DNA of 60,703 bases. Source: an uncultured Campylobacterales bacterium. GTDB lineage: Bacteria > Campylobacterota > Campylobacteria > Campylobacterales > Sulfurimonadaceae. The notes beneath the pieces were generated by a model. That model was not told where the DNA came from. It was given only the letters and a program-made list of their open reading frames with translations, and did not search any database. Positions 11,401-18,706 of the stretch are shown here, in pieces; position 1 is the stretch's first letter, and each line of letters begins with the position of its first letter. Location of the stretch: the NCBI GenBank assembly GCA_903892995.1, contig CAITKP010000080.1, positions 1 to 60,703 on the forward strand, in the 5' to 3' direction. A program made the translations under genes and the position numbers.

Positions 11401-12544
11401 CTGCCAATCTTGAATCTGTTGCAGCAAGTTGTATCGTAGTTCCACCAGATGTAGCGACCGGCAAAGTACCATCAAAACTTAATGTTGTTGCACTTGAATT
11501 AATTGTATTGCTCAATGTAACAGTATTTCCAGATATGTTTGTAATAGTAGTTCCAGATTCAATACCATTTCCAGTAATTGTCATTCCTTTTACAAGACCA
11601 TATCCAGCTGCATTGATTGTAAGAGTTTTGTTATCACTACCAACACTAAAATCTGATGCTGTTGCATTTTGGACATTGATAATACTAAAACCAGCAGTAG
11701 CATCAATAGCTGCATTTAATGTAAATGAAGTTGGAGTACCACTTGAATCTCTCGTTACAGAACTAATAGTTTTTTGTCCTGAACTTGTATAAATCACAGC
11801 TCCTTCTTTAATATTTGTTGTTGTAAGACCTGTAATATCAGCTACATTAATAGTAGTTGTTGAAGTAGTTATAGTTGGGTGAGTTGTGGCAAAATTAGTT
11901 GTGCTTACTGCTGTAATTCTACTTGCCGAAACAGTCATTGGAGTAGATAAATTAACTAATTTATTTCCACTCGTAGAATCTGTTGTAACTGAACTTATTG
12001 ACCCTGCTGTAGAGATACCATCAAGTGTTATAGTTGATCCTGCTTTAAAACTTGTTTGAGTTCCGCTAAGAAGAAGTGAACCAATAGAATAAGTACCAGA
12101 ATTATATGTCAAATTTGGTGTTAGAAACATCTCTTGATAACTTGTAACTGAAGATGTTCTCTCTTGCAAAGAAAGTGTTGTTGCTCCAACAAAAACTTGT
12201 GCTGGCGTACCACCTTCTCCACCTTTTGCAGCATTTGATGAAAAACTAACATTAGTTAAACTTAAAGCTCCAGTTTTATCAACAAAGAAAACCCCACCAA
12301 GTCCAGCACCACCGCCTGAGCCAGTACCTCCCGTAGTGTAAAAATTTGTATAGACTTTATCTGATTCGATTAATGAACTTGTACCACCACTTCCTACATA
12401 GTAACCACCGCTACCAAGTCCATCAACAGTTGTTGTAGTCGCATGTACAAGTGTTGCACTCATAAGTATTGCAGATACTACTAATGATATCTTTCCGCCT
12501 TTTAAGATTCTAAAGCGAGAACTGAAATCTGGAGTATATTTCAT
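5438..12544 (-). CDS. Giant autotransporter (type Va) adhesin-like protein
   Basis: 2368-residue surface protein of the classical autotransporter class. The N terminus is an extended signal peptide (about residues 1-35, ending LVHA). The passenger begins with repeated Ser/Thr-rich units of the form MTITGSGIPxGTxI (about 200-480), then a very glycine-rich stretch (about 620-720, GGxGGxGG), then many autotransporter-associated beta-strand repeats of the form GSLTKSGSGxLxLxxxQTFTGxLxVTxGTFxTL, consistent with a beta-helix. The last ~290 residues look like the beta-barrel and end in aromatic F (KIKYLF). No protease catalytic motif was noticed. It is divergent from a two-component operon that may regulate it. 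Adhesin or biofilm function is inferred from architecture. Confidence 0.88.
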   Translation of the reverse strand: MKYTPDFSSRFRILKGGKISLVVSAILMSATLVHATTTTVDGLGSGGYYVGSGGTSSLIESDKVYTNFYTTGGTGSGGGAGLGGVFFVDKTGALSLTNVSFSSNAAKGGEGGTPAQVFVGATTLSLQERTSSVTSYQEMFLTPNLTYNSGTYSIGSLLLSGTQTSFKAGSTITLDGISTAGSISSVTTDSTSGNKLVNLSTPMTVSASRITAVSTTNFATTHPTITTSTTTINVADITGLTTTNIKEGAVIYTSSGQKTISSVTRDSSGTPTSFTLNAAIDATAGFSIINVQNATASDFSVGSDNKTLTINAAGYGLVKGMTITGNGIESGTTITNISGNTVTLSNTINSSATTLSFDGTLPVATSGGTTIQLAATDSRLAVGMTITGSGIPTGAKITSINSDGVITIDQALTAVPSEISVNNVVSSGTNSVTVVSTAGLSVGLVLTVNGVPTGTISSISGTTVNYTPLTGTYGTGGEMNANSTHVPTNSTAVAGSTPTAGKDGFANWAGMHTGEGQAGTNGAAGVDATTTSYQSGGNGSKGGNGSDGAPYNTELITLIKFDIKDITQSYAEASAALATFPPQVATSVVKVALAVTDALLLANDIYKQVVWFENLNDGLVGKGGAGANGGTGGDGSDFYGGGTGGDGGTGGKGAFNYIDGGQGGNGGNGGTGGFGAGGGSGGASGAAGSTGNGTEGNAGTGGLAGFAGGVGSNGDGLYGGGGSGFGGAIFVRNGGSLTISGDSLFSNNYAFAGSSNNFGTAGQSAGSDIFMMKGSNVLLSPGVGKTIRIEGTIADDSQASFSTASYASGDGATLRVGGGGLVQLLGANTYSGATQIEGATLEADIGVGINNNSHISFKGAGVLNTDTTDSSITPLVNAGVLMTSGTITRRVDIWPNSISWAGAGGFAASSADGLTLNFGAITSSVGQTLLWNSSAITNNSVITFGSSYALGAVTMLNDININGSTANVAVFDSVANSNLDYARLSGKLTNGSLQIGDAGYNGLLYLTGDSELTKLTVNSGTVSTLFGTGANQVSGNLSSASVATNIDVNNGGIVILAADENLGIINVSSGSGFQTLGNIKFTALNNSGISIANQITTTNNIVNNGSMQINGVSSVGSITNNPNSIFKLYNNITVSSSLTNSASGGNYGFNQLGDITTNTLINNGTWNIYGDLVNNPNNTRTITTTSLTGTGTFNLVTDTTVTNGSTGSLKIVQSGTSTFDGTIAGTGSVEKAGVGALSISAAQTFTGGLNVTGGTFQTLTNGTLADTLAVHVSKDATFVAGVTDTVGSVSVDAQGSGTNAGTFTMNANMTTQTSFTNNGILALNANLATGTDFTNNGTTTLAADRTITTAGGLTGSTTGIINTATALTLIQTGDTTYNGKIQGAGSFVKAGNGNLTLNGTAGNINLTGGTTVNAGTLSAQADNVFASNQAITVTSSGTLQVTGIQSVATVTNSGTVNQDANLNVTTLTNNSGATFNQQADITSLSAVVNNGAWNVLAQKTLTTASLSGTGSFTLNSDLDLDITSGTSKFSGVISGTGSLTKSGSGILQFCADQTFTGNLYVTAGTFETLVDPGTLADSVNITVSNGATFIAGYQDTVNSIINSGAYTMNADISTTTNFTNNGTLELNANLATGSNFSNDGTMNVTGNQSITTSGLQGSGTINIVNINSTNPTGLTLVQNGNSTYSGTIAGNGNFIKNGTGTLTLNGSVNSVNLNTNSKIIINAGTLALNGAYILAQNSDVVVNSSGKLQLVSGNQKVEALEGAGLIDLGTNTLQVNNGGSFTGTVIGTGALDISSGSFTVSNTINSSSGTFNVNTGATTTITNSSELLFPEVKVQGTLNVSGTVNASKDVIVNADGTLHLGNGTLTSSAVIQSSSTLISGTLNGIGTITGTTVAMSGSHLSPGNSPGHITVDDLVLSSGSTTRMEIETTATAGVTYDQFIVNNNLTIESGAILDVVKYGSGAELAQGEKAKIFSFTPGNISGYFTNVTSTYNNNVILNLQTGEVVGLGGTTISNFENSVSLNSNIAKVLSDIKVNETNGVAQYYGGAFASRLVSNQSNATEVQKIYERFSPESYIGLSEQITFNLANATSNLPTNVNNVQTGFSIAMDRNTYETDTNKEYVSYSMDNNKVAIDYQNSFGNGIVIGTFNAIDGTLKNNMLNANTKQYGLTLATVQPLTSELTFRAQLSYLEGISNLSRTTYDSKSTAINVGSYGVMGGFGLGYEKQFSIFTFINSLDVMAYESKVDKFTEINSNKLDALNVYAQNKKGAISKLKLEAVAKVSDYFNISGNVKYNKFYNSEKSEISASVAVEDQTFSVLNKGFGNDIVGVGAVIDYKASENLTTGINVETSGDKGLSHNYDIGFKIKYLF

Positions 12545-12592
12545 GGAATATCCTTGAGAAATTTTTTTGATATGAGAGCTTATAAAAAAAAT

Positions 12593-12655
12593 GTTGCTAA
12601 AAAGTTGCTTTAAAAAATAATATAGTTTTTAATATCAAAAAAACTTTTTAGCAAC
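12593..12655. promoter_or_regulatory. Candidate operator: 14-bp inverted repeat between autotransporter and two-component operon
   Basis: GTTGCTAAAAAGTT at 12593-12606 is matched perfectly in inverted orientation by AACTTTTTAGCAAC at 12642-12655. The left arm also carries a direct repeat of GTTGCT (12593-12598 and 12604-12609) spaced 11 bp, one helical turn, which is the arrangement OmpR-family dimers prefer. The pair lies in the 150-bp divergent region between the adhesin and the OmpR-type regulator. Binding by that regulator is an inference. Confidence 0.6.
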
Positions 12656-12702
12656 TTTTTCTGAGTAAAATTCTGATAAATTTTAGAAAGTCGGGTGTGT
12701 TA

Positions 12703-13389
12703 ATGGAAAACTTTTTATTATTTCGTAACATGAGTGTGATGGTTGTTGAAGATGATATTCAAGCAGCTAAGCATCTTCAAGAGATTATGGATAATATTTT
12801 TGCTGAAGTGCATTTAGTGCATGATGGCGAAGCAGCGTTAGAACTTTATTATGAGAAAAAACCAGATCTACTTTTGGTGGACATAATGATGCCAAAAAAA
12901 GGCGGATTTGAATTAATTAAAGAGATCCGCATGCATGATCCGCTTATAAAAATAGTCATTATCACAGCGCATAGCAGTCATGAGTATTTTAGAGAAGCGC
13001 TAAAACTCAAAACAGAGGATTATCTCATAAAACCTGTAGGTTTTGAAGATTTTATTGAAGTATTTTCTAGTATATCAAAACAGTTTCAGACAAGATACCC
13101 GCATCTGTTGAGTTTGTTGAGTGGAGCTGAGATTCATTGGTTTGAAAAGTCTGTTTTATATGAAAATCAAAGATATAATCTCACAAAATCTGAATTTAAA
13201 CTTCTTGAGCTTTTTGTATCTAAAAAAAATCAGATAGTCTCAAAAGATGCAATAGAAAATGTTCTCTATTATGGTGGTAGCATGAGTGAATCTGCACTTA
13301 AAAGTCTTATCAATAAACTACGTCAAAAGATAGGTAAATCTTCAATAGAAACATATAGTGGATATGGCTATAAGCTTATTACACAATGA
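12703..13389 (+). CDS. OmpR/PhoB-family response regulator
   Basis: DNA-binding response regulator of about 228 residues from ATG 12703 (an in-frame GTG at 12697 is the alternative start). The receiver domain has the acidic pair VVEDD, phospho-acceptor D60 in LLVDIMMP and the conserved lysine in YLIKPVG. The C-terminal winged helix (about 140-228) ends SALKSLINKLRQKIG...YSGYGYKL, typical of the OmpR group. It overlaps the histidine kinase by 4 bp. The neighbouring inverted repeats and the adhesin suggest that it controls surface-protein expression. Confidence 0.93.
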   Translation: MENFLLFRNMSVMVVEDDIQAAKHLQEIMDNIFAEVHLVHDGEAALELYYEKKPDLLLVDIMMPKKGGFELIKEIRMHDPLIKIVIITAHSSHEYFREALKLKTEDYLIKPVGFEDFIEVFSSISKQFQTRYPHLLSLLSGAEIHWFEKSVLYENQRYNLTKSEFKLLELFVSKKNQIVSKDAIENVLYYGGSMSESALKSLINKLRQKIGKSSIETYSGYGYKLITQ

Positions 13390-15314
13390 AAATATTTTTA
13401 TTCCTTTTGCTTTGGAGCCTCAATCTCTACGCAATTGATATAGGAATAGCATCGCTACACCTTTCTAAAAATATAGAAATTTTTATCGATCCCCAGCACA
13501 ATTCATTGCCGCAAACTATTTTAAAAGATGCCAAATTTTTTGAAAATGAAACTGGCAAGCAGGATTTTGGTTACAACCAACATGATTTTTGGATCAAAGC
13601 GATTTTAACAAATCGCTCAACTCTTACTCAAGAAAGAGTGTTAAATATGAACTTTTTGCCTATGGATTATGTCGATTGTTATATTTATGACTCAAATGAT
13701 AGTTTGCAAAAGCACTATGTTTCAGGTGACCTTCGCCCAATCTCAAGCCGAGTTAGTTCAAATGCAAATCATATTTTTCCATTGAAATTTGCTGCAGGTG
13801 AGACTAAAATCATTCTCATAAAAATGCAAAACTCAGGATCTGTAATTATTGATCCAACACTATATCTCGCATCTGACTTTTGGGAAAATTTTTATCCCAA
13901 GCAGCAGTCATTTATTGCAGCTTTTTTAGCCATTATCGCTTTTTTTACGATTTACAATCTGATTCTATTCTTCTCTCTCAAAGAGTTGAGTTTTATCTAC
14001 TACTTTTTAGCCATGGGCAGTATGTTTGCTATGCAAGCATCTCTTTTTGGGATTTTATATAAATATTTTCCTATTTTAGGACTATGGAATATTACAATTA
14101 CTGCCAATATCGCGGGTGCGCTTTTTATACTTTTTAGTGTTTTATTTGTGAGTTCCTATTTTGAACTCTCCTTATATATTCCAAAGCTTGATAAAATATA
14201 TAAAAAGATCATCATTACAACTTATACTGTTTTGATCATATTTTTATTGATTCCAAGTACTTATAGTCAAATCTTGCCGCTTGTCCCTCTAGGCGGGATT
14301 ATAATGCTTTTTTTTATTTTAGTACTTACCTATATTGGATTCAAAAAAAGTTCTTTTAGTAGCCACTATATTTTTCTTGGCTGGTTGATATCTGGAAGCT
14401 TAATGTTTATATATCTTTTAGAGCTTTTTGGAGTCTTACATGTAAAGCTTGTTAATGATTTGACTATACGTGTAGGAACATTGATAGAGATGATATTTTT
14501 CTCATTTGCTTTAGGTGAGAAGTTCCGTTTTTTAAAAGAAAAAATTGCAAAGAGTGAAGTCTTAGTGCTTCAAACTGAAAAACAGATGCTACTAAAAGAC
14601 AAATTGGCGACAACAGGAGAGGCAATTGGGAACATAGCCCACCAATGGAGACAACCGTTAAATCGACTCTCAATGATTTTTGTTAAGATTCAAAGCAATA
14701 TTTATTTTAAACAAGAGATAAATAAAGAAGAGCTTTTAAAAAATGCACAAGAAGCTGAAATGACCATTAAAGATATGTCACACACCATTGATATCTTTTT
14801 AGATTTTTTTCGAGATGCAAAATCGAATGATTTTTTTGATGCTCGCGATGCAATACAAAGTGCAATCATAATTATTGGTGAAGCTTTAAAAAATAATGGT
14901 ATAGAACTTGTATTAAAACTAGATCATTCATCTATGCTTCAAGGTTCAAAAGCTGAATTTTCTCAAGTTGTTTTAAATCTTCTTTCAAATGCCCAAAATG
15001 CGCTTCTTTGCAATAAAGTAGAAAACCCTTTCATACTTATCTCCTCTGTTGAAGAGAGTCGGCAGTTAAATATCACAATAGAGGATAATGGTGGAGGTGT
15101 AACTCTTCAGCCTATAGAATCTGTTTTTCAACCCTATATATCATCTGGAAACAACAAAAATGGCTCAGGTTTGGGTCTTTACATTGCTTACAATATTATC
15201 ACTCAACACTTCAATGGAACTATTGAGATAGAAAATTTATCCCATGGTGCTAAGTTTTGTATTGAAATTCCGATTGACCAAAAATTGACCACAAATAAAA
15301 AAATCTATAAATAA
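13386..15314 (+). CDS. 7TMR-DISM sensor histidine kinase
   Basis: Membrane histidine kinase, 642 residues, partner of the preceding regulator. It has a signal peptide (about 1-16), a periplasmic 7TMR-DISMED2-type domain (about 25-150), seven membrane segments (about 175-375), a short coiled coil, and a HisKA-like dimerisation helix with H419 in GNIAHQWRQPLN, a form common in Campylobacterota. The ATPase domain shows the N box (VVLNLLSNAQNAL), G1 (EDNGGG) and G2 (GSGLGLYIAYNII). DISMED2 domains are thought to bind carbohydrates or related ligands; the actual signal is unknown. The TonB-dependent receptor starts 16 bp downstream. Confidence 0.92.
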   Translation: MKIFLFLLLWSLNLYAIDIGIASLHLSKNIEIFIDPQHNSLPQTILKDAKFFENETGKQDFGYNQHDFWIKAILTNRSTLTQERVLNMNFLPMDYVDCYIYDSNDSLQKHYVSGDLRPISSRVSSNANHIFPLKFAAGETKIILIKMQNSGSVIIDPTLYLASDFWENFYPKQQSFIAAFLAIIAFFTIYNLILFFSLKELSFIYYFLAMGSMFAMQASLFGILYKYFPILGLWNITITANIAGALFILFSVLFVSSYFELSLYIPKLDKIYKKIIITTYTVLIIFLLIPSTYSQILPLVPLGGIIMLFFILVLTYIGFKKSSFSSHYIFLGWLISGSLMFIYLLELFGVLHVKLVNDLTIRVGTLIEMIFFSFALGEKFRFLKEKIAKSEVLVLQTEKQMLLKDKLATTGEAIGNIAHQWRQPLNRLSMIFVKIQSNIYFKQEINKEELLKNAQEAEMTIKDMSHTIDIFLDFFRDAKSNDFFDARDAIQSAIIIIGEALKNNGIELVLKLDHSSMLQGSKAEFSQVVLNLLSNAQNALLCNKVENPFILISSVEESRQLNITIEDNGGGVTLQPIESVFQPYISSGNNKNGSGLGLYIAYNIITQHFNGTIEIENLSHGAKFCIEIPIDQKLTTNKKIYK

Positions 15315-15330
15315 TTGGTACAATTTCCTT

Positions 15331-17316
15331 ATGAAAATTATTACTCTCTCTTTAACTTGCTGTTTTGCTTTGCATGCAGTTGAATTACCCCCTCTTGAAG
15401 TAAGCTCTACAAAGGTTGATGAAACTCTAGTACAATCTTCTAGTACGGTCAATAGTATCGATACACTAACGGCAAAAAATTTTGGACTTAAAAATATTTC
15501 GGATCTCTCAAGTGTAAGTGCAAATACAAATATCTCTGGTTTAGGAGATGTGTACAATAAAACATTTACCTTCCGTGGTATTAGTAATTATCTCTGTGTT
15601 GAGCCTAGTGTGGCTATTTATTTGGATGATGCACCACTTTCTTCAGGCTATGCGTATGGCGCGATAAATATGAATGATATCTCTAAAATAGAGGTTCTCA
15701 AAGGTGCCCAAGGTACAGATTTTGGAAAAAGTGCTGAGTCAGGTGTAATCAATATCTCTACAAAACCAACCAGCAAAAAGTTTGAGATGCAAGCCAAGCT
15801 CTCTTTTGGAGAATACAATGCAAAAGAGTTTTATGGCAGAGTAAACCAACCTTTGAACGATTTTATGGCATTTGCTTTTTCTATGACCAAAAAAAGTAGT
15901 GAGGGGTATGTAAAAAACCTCACTACTGGCGCTGATTTTGATAAACGGGATTATTTAGGAATAAACTCAAAGCTAAGTTATTCGCCAAATAGCAACTTCT
16001 CAGCACAGCTGAGCTACACGAGAACCCAAAACAACGATGGTGGAACACCATTTACGATGAATACTCAAGAAAACAGAGAGACGATCTCCAATGATCCGAT
16101 CAATGATTTTACGAAAATGGATAATGATATCTTGTCATTGGTGATGAAATATAAAACTGATACTTACAAGATAACATCAGCTACTAGTTATAACAAACAA
16201 CTCTTAGAAAACGAAAGGTTTACTGATATATTTGGCGGTTTTGTGATGGATTTTAACACAGAGATCCAAGAGGTTTCCGAGGAACTGAGAGTCAATTACC
16301 TATTTGAAAATTTTGATTTTCAAATTGGAGCTTTTTATAGTCAAAAAAATAAGTTTGACTATAGTGACAAAGAGGTTCTGCTTGCATTGCCACTACTTGC
16401 TCCTAGTAAAAACAATTTGAGTAACCCAGACAAAGTGAGCGCGCTCTTTACTCAGTTTAAATATTATATGGGAGAAAATTTCTCGATTTTAACTGGTTTG
16501 CGATATGAAAAGACACAACGAGATTTTACCCGTGATCTGCAACAATTTGGTTATCCAAGTGCTACAAATGTACAAATATCCAACAGTTGGAGTTATTGGT
16601 TGCCTAAAATTTCCATAGCTTATGATACAGATCTTTCACATACCTACCTCACATATACAAAAGGGTATCGAGCAGGTGGATATAACTATAGAATCGCTAC
16701 ACAAGATCTTATCTCTTATAAGCCTGAGATAACCGAGAGCTTTGAATTTGGAGATAAAAGAAGTATTATTAAAAATCTAACACTTCATAGTGCTGTTTTT
16801 TATAATCTAATAGATTCTCTTCGTATTAATACATTAGATGACACATTAGCATCTACACTCTTAAGTGCCCAAAAAGCCCATAGTTATGGTGGAGAATTGG
16901 AACTAGCGTATAAAACAGATCTCTATTCTCTCTACACAACAGCTGGATTTACACAAACAAAAATCACGCAGTTTGATTCAAATCCTCAATACAACAACAA
17001 GCAGATTATAGATGTTCCAGATATGACATTTGCTATTGGCGGTAGTTATAACTTTATGAAAAATTATTATTTTGATGGCTCTATGAAGTATATGGGGAAA
17101 CGCTATTATAATGCATCAAACACGCAAGCAGATAGTGGATATGCCATAACAAATATAGGTCTTGGCTATAAAAAAGATGGTTGGGATTTATTATGCTATG
17201 CTGATAACCTTTTTGATAGAAAATATGTTGACTTTATGATAGCAACACCATCTAATAACTATTACCACTTTGGTATGCCTCGTGTAGTTGGGGTGAGTAT
17301 AGCCAAAACGTTTTAG
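15331..17316 (+). CDS. TonB-dependent outer-membrane receptor
   Basis: Outer-membrane TonB-dependent receptor, 661 residues. The signal peptide is about residues 1-17 and is followed by a TonB-box-like stretch LPPLEVSST. The plug domain (about 40-150) contains VAIYLDDAPLS and IEVLKGAQGTDFGKSAESGVINI, and the barrel carries typical alternating strands and ends GVSIAKTF. The substrate (siderophore, haem, vitamin or glycan) cannot be assigned. It follows the histidine kinase by 16 bp, so it is probably in the same operon and may be under the two-component system. Confidence 0.92.
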   Translation: MKIITLSLTCCFALHAVELPPLEVSSTKVDETLVQSSSTVNSIDTLTAKNFGLKNISDLSSVSANTNISGLGDVYNKTFTFRGISNYLCVEPSVAIYLDDAPLSSGYAYGAINMNDISKIEVLKGAQGTDFGKSAESGVINISTKPTSKKFEMQAKLSFGEYNAKEFYGRVNQPLNDFMAFAFSMTKKSSEGYVKNLTTGADFDKRDYLGINSKLSYSPNSNFSAQLSYTRTQNNDGGTPFTMNTQENRETISNDPINDFTKMDNDILSLVMKYKTDTYKITSATSYNKQLLENERFTDIFGGFVMDFNTEIQEVSEELRVNYLFENFDFQIGAFYSQKNKFDYSDKEVLLALPLLAPSKNNLSNPDKVSALFTQFKYYMGENFSILTGLRYEKTQRDFTRDLQQFGYPSATNVQISNSWSYWLPKISIAYDTDLSHTYLTYTKGYRAGGYNYRIATQDLISYKPEITESFEFGDKRSIIKNLTLHSAVFYNLIDSLRINTLDDTLASTLLSAQKAHSYGGELELAYKTDLYSLYTTAGFTQTKITQFDSNPQYNNKQIIDVPDMTFAIGGSYNFMKNYYFDGSMKYMGKRYYNASNTQADSGYAITNIGLGYKKDGWDLLCYADNLFDRKYVDFMIATPSNNYYHFGMPRVVGVSIAKTF

Positions 17317-17340
17317 TGAATTTTTAACTTTAAACTTAAG

Positions 17341-17979
17341 CTATTTGCGATATATATTTAGCAATTTTTCAAGGTCGATAATCTCAATCAGTGTGCCTTT
17401 TTTACCAATGATCCTCTCTTTTTTCAATCGAGTGAGATTTCTTGAGAGTGTTTCTGGGGTGATGTTTAACAAAGAGGCTATATCTATTTGTCTCATGGAG
17501 TTGAACTCTTCTAGCTTCTCATATAAAAATCTGGCTGTTTTTGTGTAGCTGTCCACTGTCAAATTGCTATGTATAAAGCTTTCAAGGGCTTTTATCTTTT
17601 TGCTCAAAGATTTCATAAACATAATCGAAATGGCTGGTTTGCTCAAAAACTGTTGTTTGAATTTATCATAGTCTATGAGATATATTGTCGCATCTGTTTC
17701 ACAACTGCAGTTTGCAGGATAGGGCATCTCTTCAAAATTGGATATTTCAGCTAAAAGGTTTGGAGCATGCAGATGATGCAAGACAAGTTCGTTTTCTTTG
17801 CTGTCATGTTTATAAAGTTTTAGTGAACCATCTGCTAAAAAATGAAGATATTTTGATTTCTCTTGAGCATAAAAAACTATTTCACCCTTAGAGTAGTTTT
17901 TTTTGAGGGTAATGGTTTGTAGCTCACGAATCTCCTGAGCCGAGAGTGATTCAAAAAACCAAAATTTTTGCAACTGCAC
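17341..17979 (-). CDS. Crp/Fnr-family transcription regulator, probably NO- or redox-responsive
   Basis: 212-residue Crp/Fnr-family regulator: a cyclic-nucleotide-binding-like beta roll (about 10-120), a dimerisation helix, and a C-terminal winged HTH with recognition helix TPETLSRNLTRL. The E-xx-SR pattern is that of Fnr and predicts recognition of TTGA half sites. It lacks the N-terminal four-cysteine cluster of oxygen-sensing Fnr; there is a CSC at about residue 92. A perfect TTGA-N6-TCAA box lies 15 bp upstream of its start, shared with the divergent hemerythrin operon, so autoregulation is likely. NO response (as for NssR/Dnr relatives) is inferred from the neighbours. Confidence 0.88.
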   Translation of the reverse strand: MQLQKFWFFESLSAQEIRELQTITLKKNYSKGEIVFYAQEKSKYLHFLADGSLKLYKHDSKENELVLHHLHAPNLLAEISNFEEMPYPANCSCETDATIYLIDYDKFKQQFLSKPAISIMFMKSLSKKIKALESFIHSNLTVDSYTKTARFLYEKLEEFNSMRQIDIASLLNITPETLSRNLTRLKKERIIGKKGTLIEIIDLEKLLNIYRK

Positions 17980-17993
17980 TATTTATCCATTTC

Positions 17994-18007
17994 TTGACAT
18001 AGATCAA
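17994..18007. promoter_or_regulatory. FNR/CRP-type box TTGACATAGATCAA
   Basis: Exact TTGA-N6-TCAA palindrome in the short divergent gap between the Crp/Fnr gene and the hemerythrin operon. A -10-like TATGTA at 18025-18030 would put the box about 36-41 bp upstream of the rightward transcript, a class II activator position. The recognition helix encoded next door fits this half site. Confidence 0.85.
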
Positions 18008-18057
18008 TTTTTTTACCCGTATTTTATGTAAAAATGCATAAAAAGAAAAGGTTTACA

Positions 18058-18495
18058 ATGACTATAAAAGATTTTATGACGCATCATCATAGGGAGTGCG
18101 ATAGACACTTAGCCGCAGTTGAGACTGCTGTGGAGGCGAAGGATTTTGATGAGGCTATGCGTCAATATAGCGTATTTAAGGCAGAGACTCTCAGGCATTT
18201 TAAAATGGAGGAGGAGTATCTTTTCCCTATGTTTGAGCAAAAAACAGGTATGACAAGCGGGCCTACACAAGTGATGCGGATGGAACATGCTCAAGCAAGA
18301 GCTCTTTTTGAAAAGCTTGATGAGGCGTTGGCACAAAAGCAGGATGAGAGATTTTTTTCACTCAGTGATTCGTTGATGATACTTTTGCAACAGCATAACG
18401 CCAAAGAGGAACAGATGCTCTATACGATGATGCAGCGTGTCATGGATGATGAAAATGATGAGATTGTAAAGAGATTGAGTAGTTATGAGTCATAA
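18058..18495 (+). CDS. Hemerythrin HHE-domain protein
   Basis: Cytoplasmic hemerythrin-like di-iron protein, about 145 residues, a four-helix bundle. The ligand pattern is visible: HHHRECDRH near the start, HFKMEEEYLFP in the middle (H..xE..), MEHAQAR, and QQHNAKEEQML at the end. I chose ATG 18058 (preceded by AAAAGG) over in-frame ATG 18034, because the likely transcription start is at about 18037-18042. Its 3' end overlaps the DUF2249 gene by 11 bp. Such proteins bind O2 or NO, or serve in iron/NO stress; the role here is inferred from the operon. Confidence 0.9.
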   Translation: MTIKDFMTHHHRECDRHLAAVETAVEAKDFDEAMRQYSVFKAETLRHFKMEEEYLFPMFEQKTGMTSGPTQVMRMEHAQARALFEKLDEALAQKQDERFFSLSDSLMILLQQHNAKEEQMLYTMMQRVMDDENDEIVKRLSSYES

Positions 18496-18706
18496 AGTGA
18501 TACTTCTTGATGTGAGTGAACTAGAAGCTCCATTTCCGCTGTTACACGCTATCGAGAGTATGAAAAATCTCAAAGAGGATGAGGAGATACTGTTTATTCA
18601 CAGGATGTACCCATGCAAACTTGAAGAGCAAGTAAAGAACTTTGGTTTATCATCTGAGATACTTGTCAATGAAGAGAACTATTTTAAGATGAAGATTTTT
18701 CACTGA
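18485..18706 (+). CDS. DUF2249-family small protein
   Basis: 73-residue protein resembling the DUF2249/SirA-like alpha-beta fold (LDVSELEAPFPLLHAIESMKNLKEDEEILFIHRMYPCKLEEQV). DUF2249 domains repeatedly accompany hemerythrins and NO-related membrane proteins. It overlaps both neighbours (11 bp with hemerythrin, 1 bp with the downstream gene), so the three are translated as a unit. Biochemical role unknown. Confidence 0.75.
   Translation: MSHKVILLDVSELEAPFPLLHAIESMKNLKEDEEILFIHRMYPCKLEEQVKNFGLSSEILVNEENYFKMKIFH

Noticed and set aside
18034-18057. Upstream hemerythrin start at 18034
   Set aside because: Lacks a ribosome site and is probably upstream of the transcription start.
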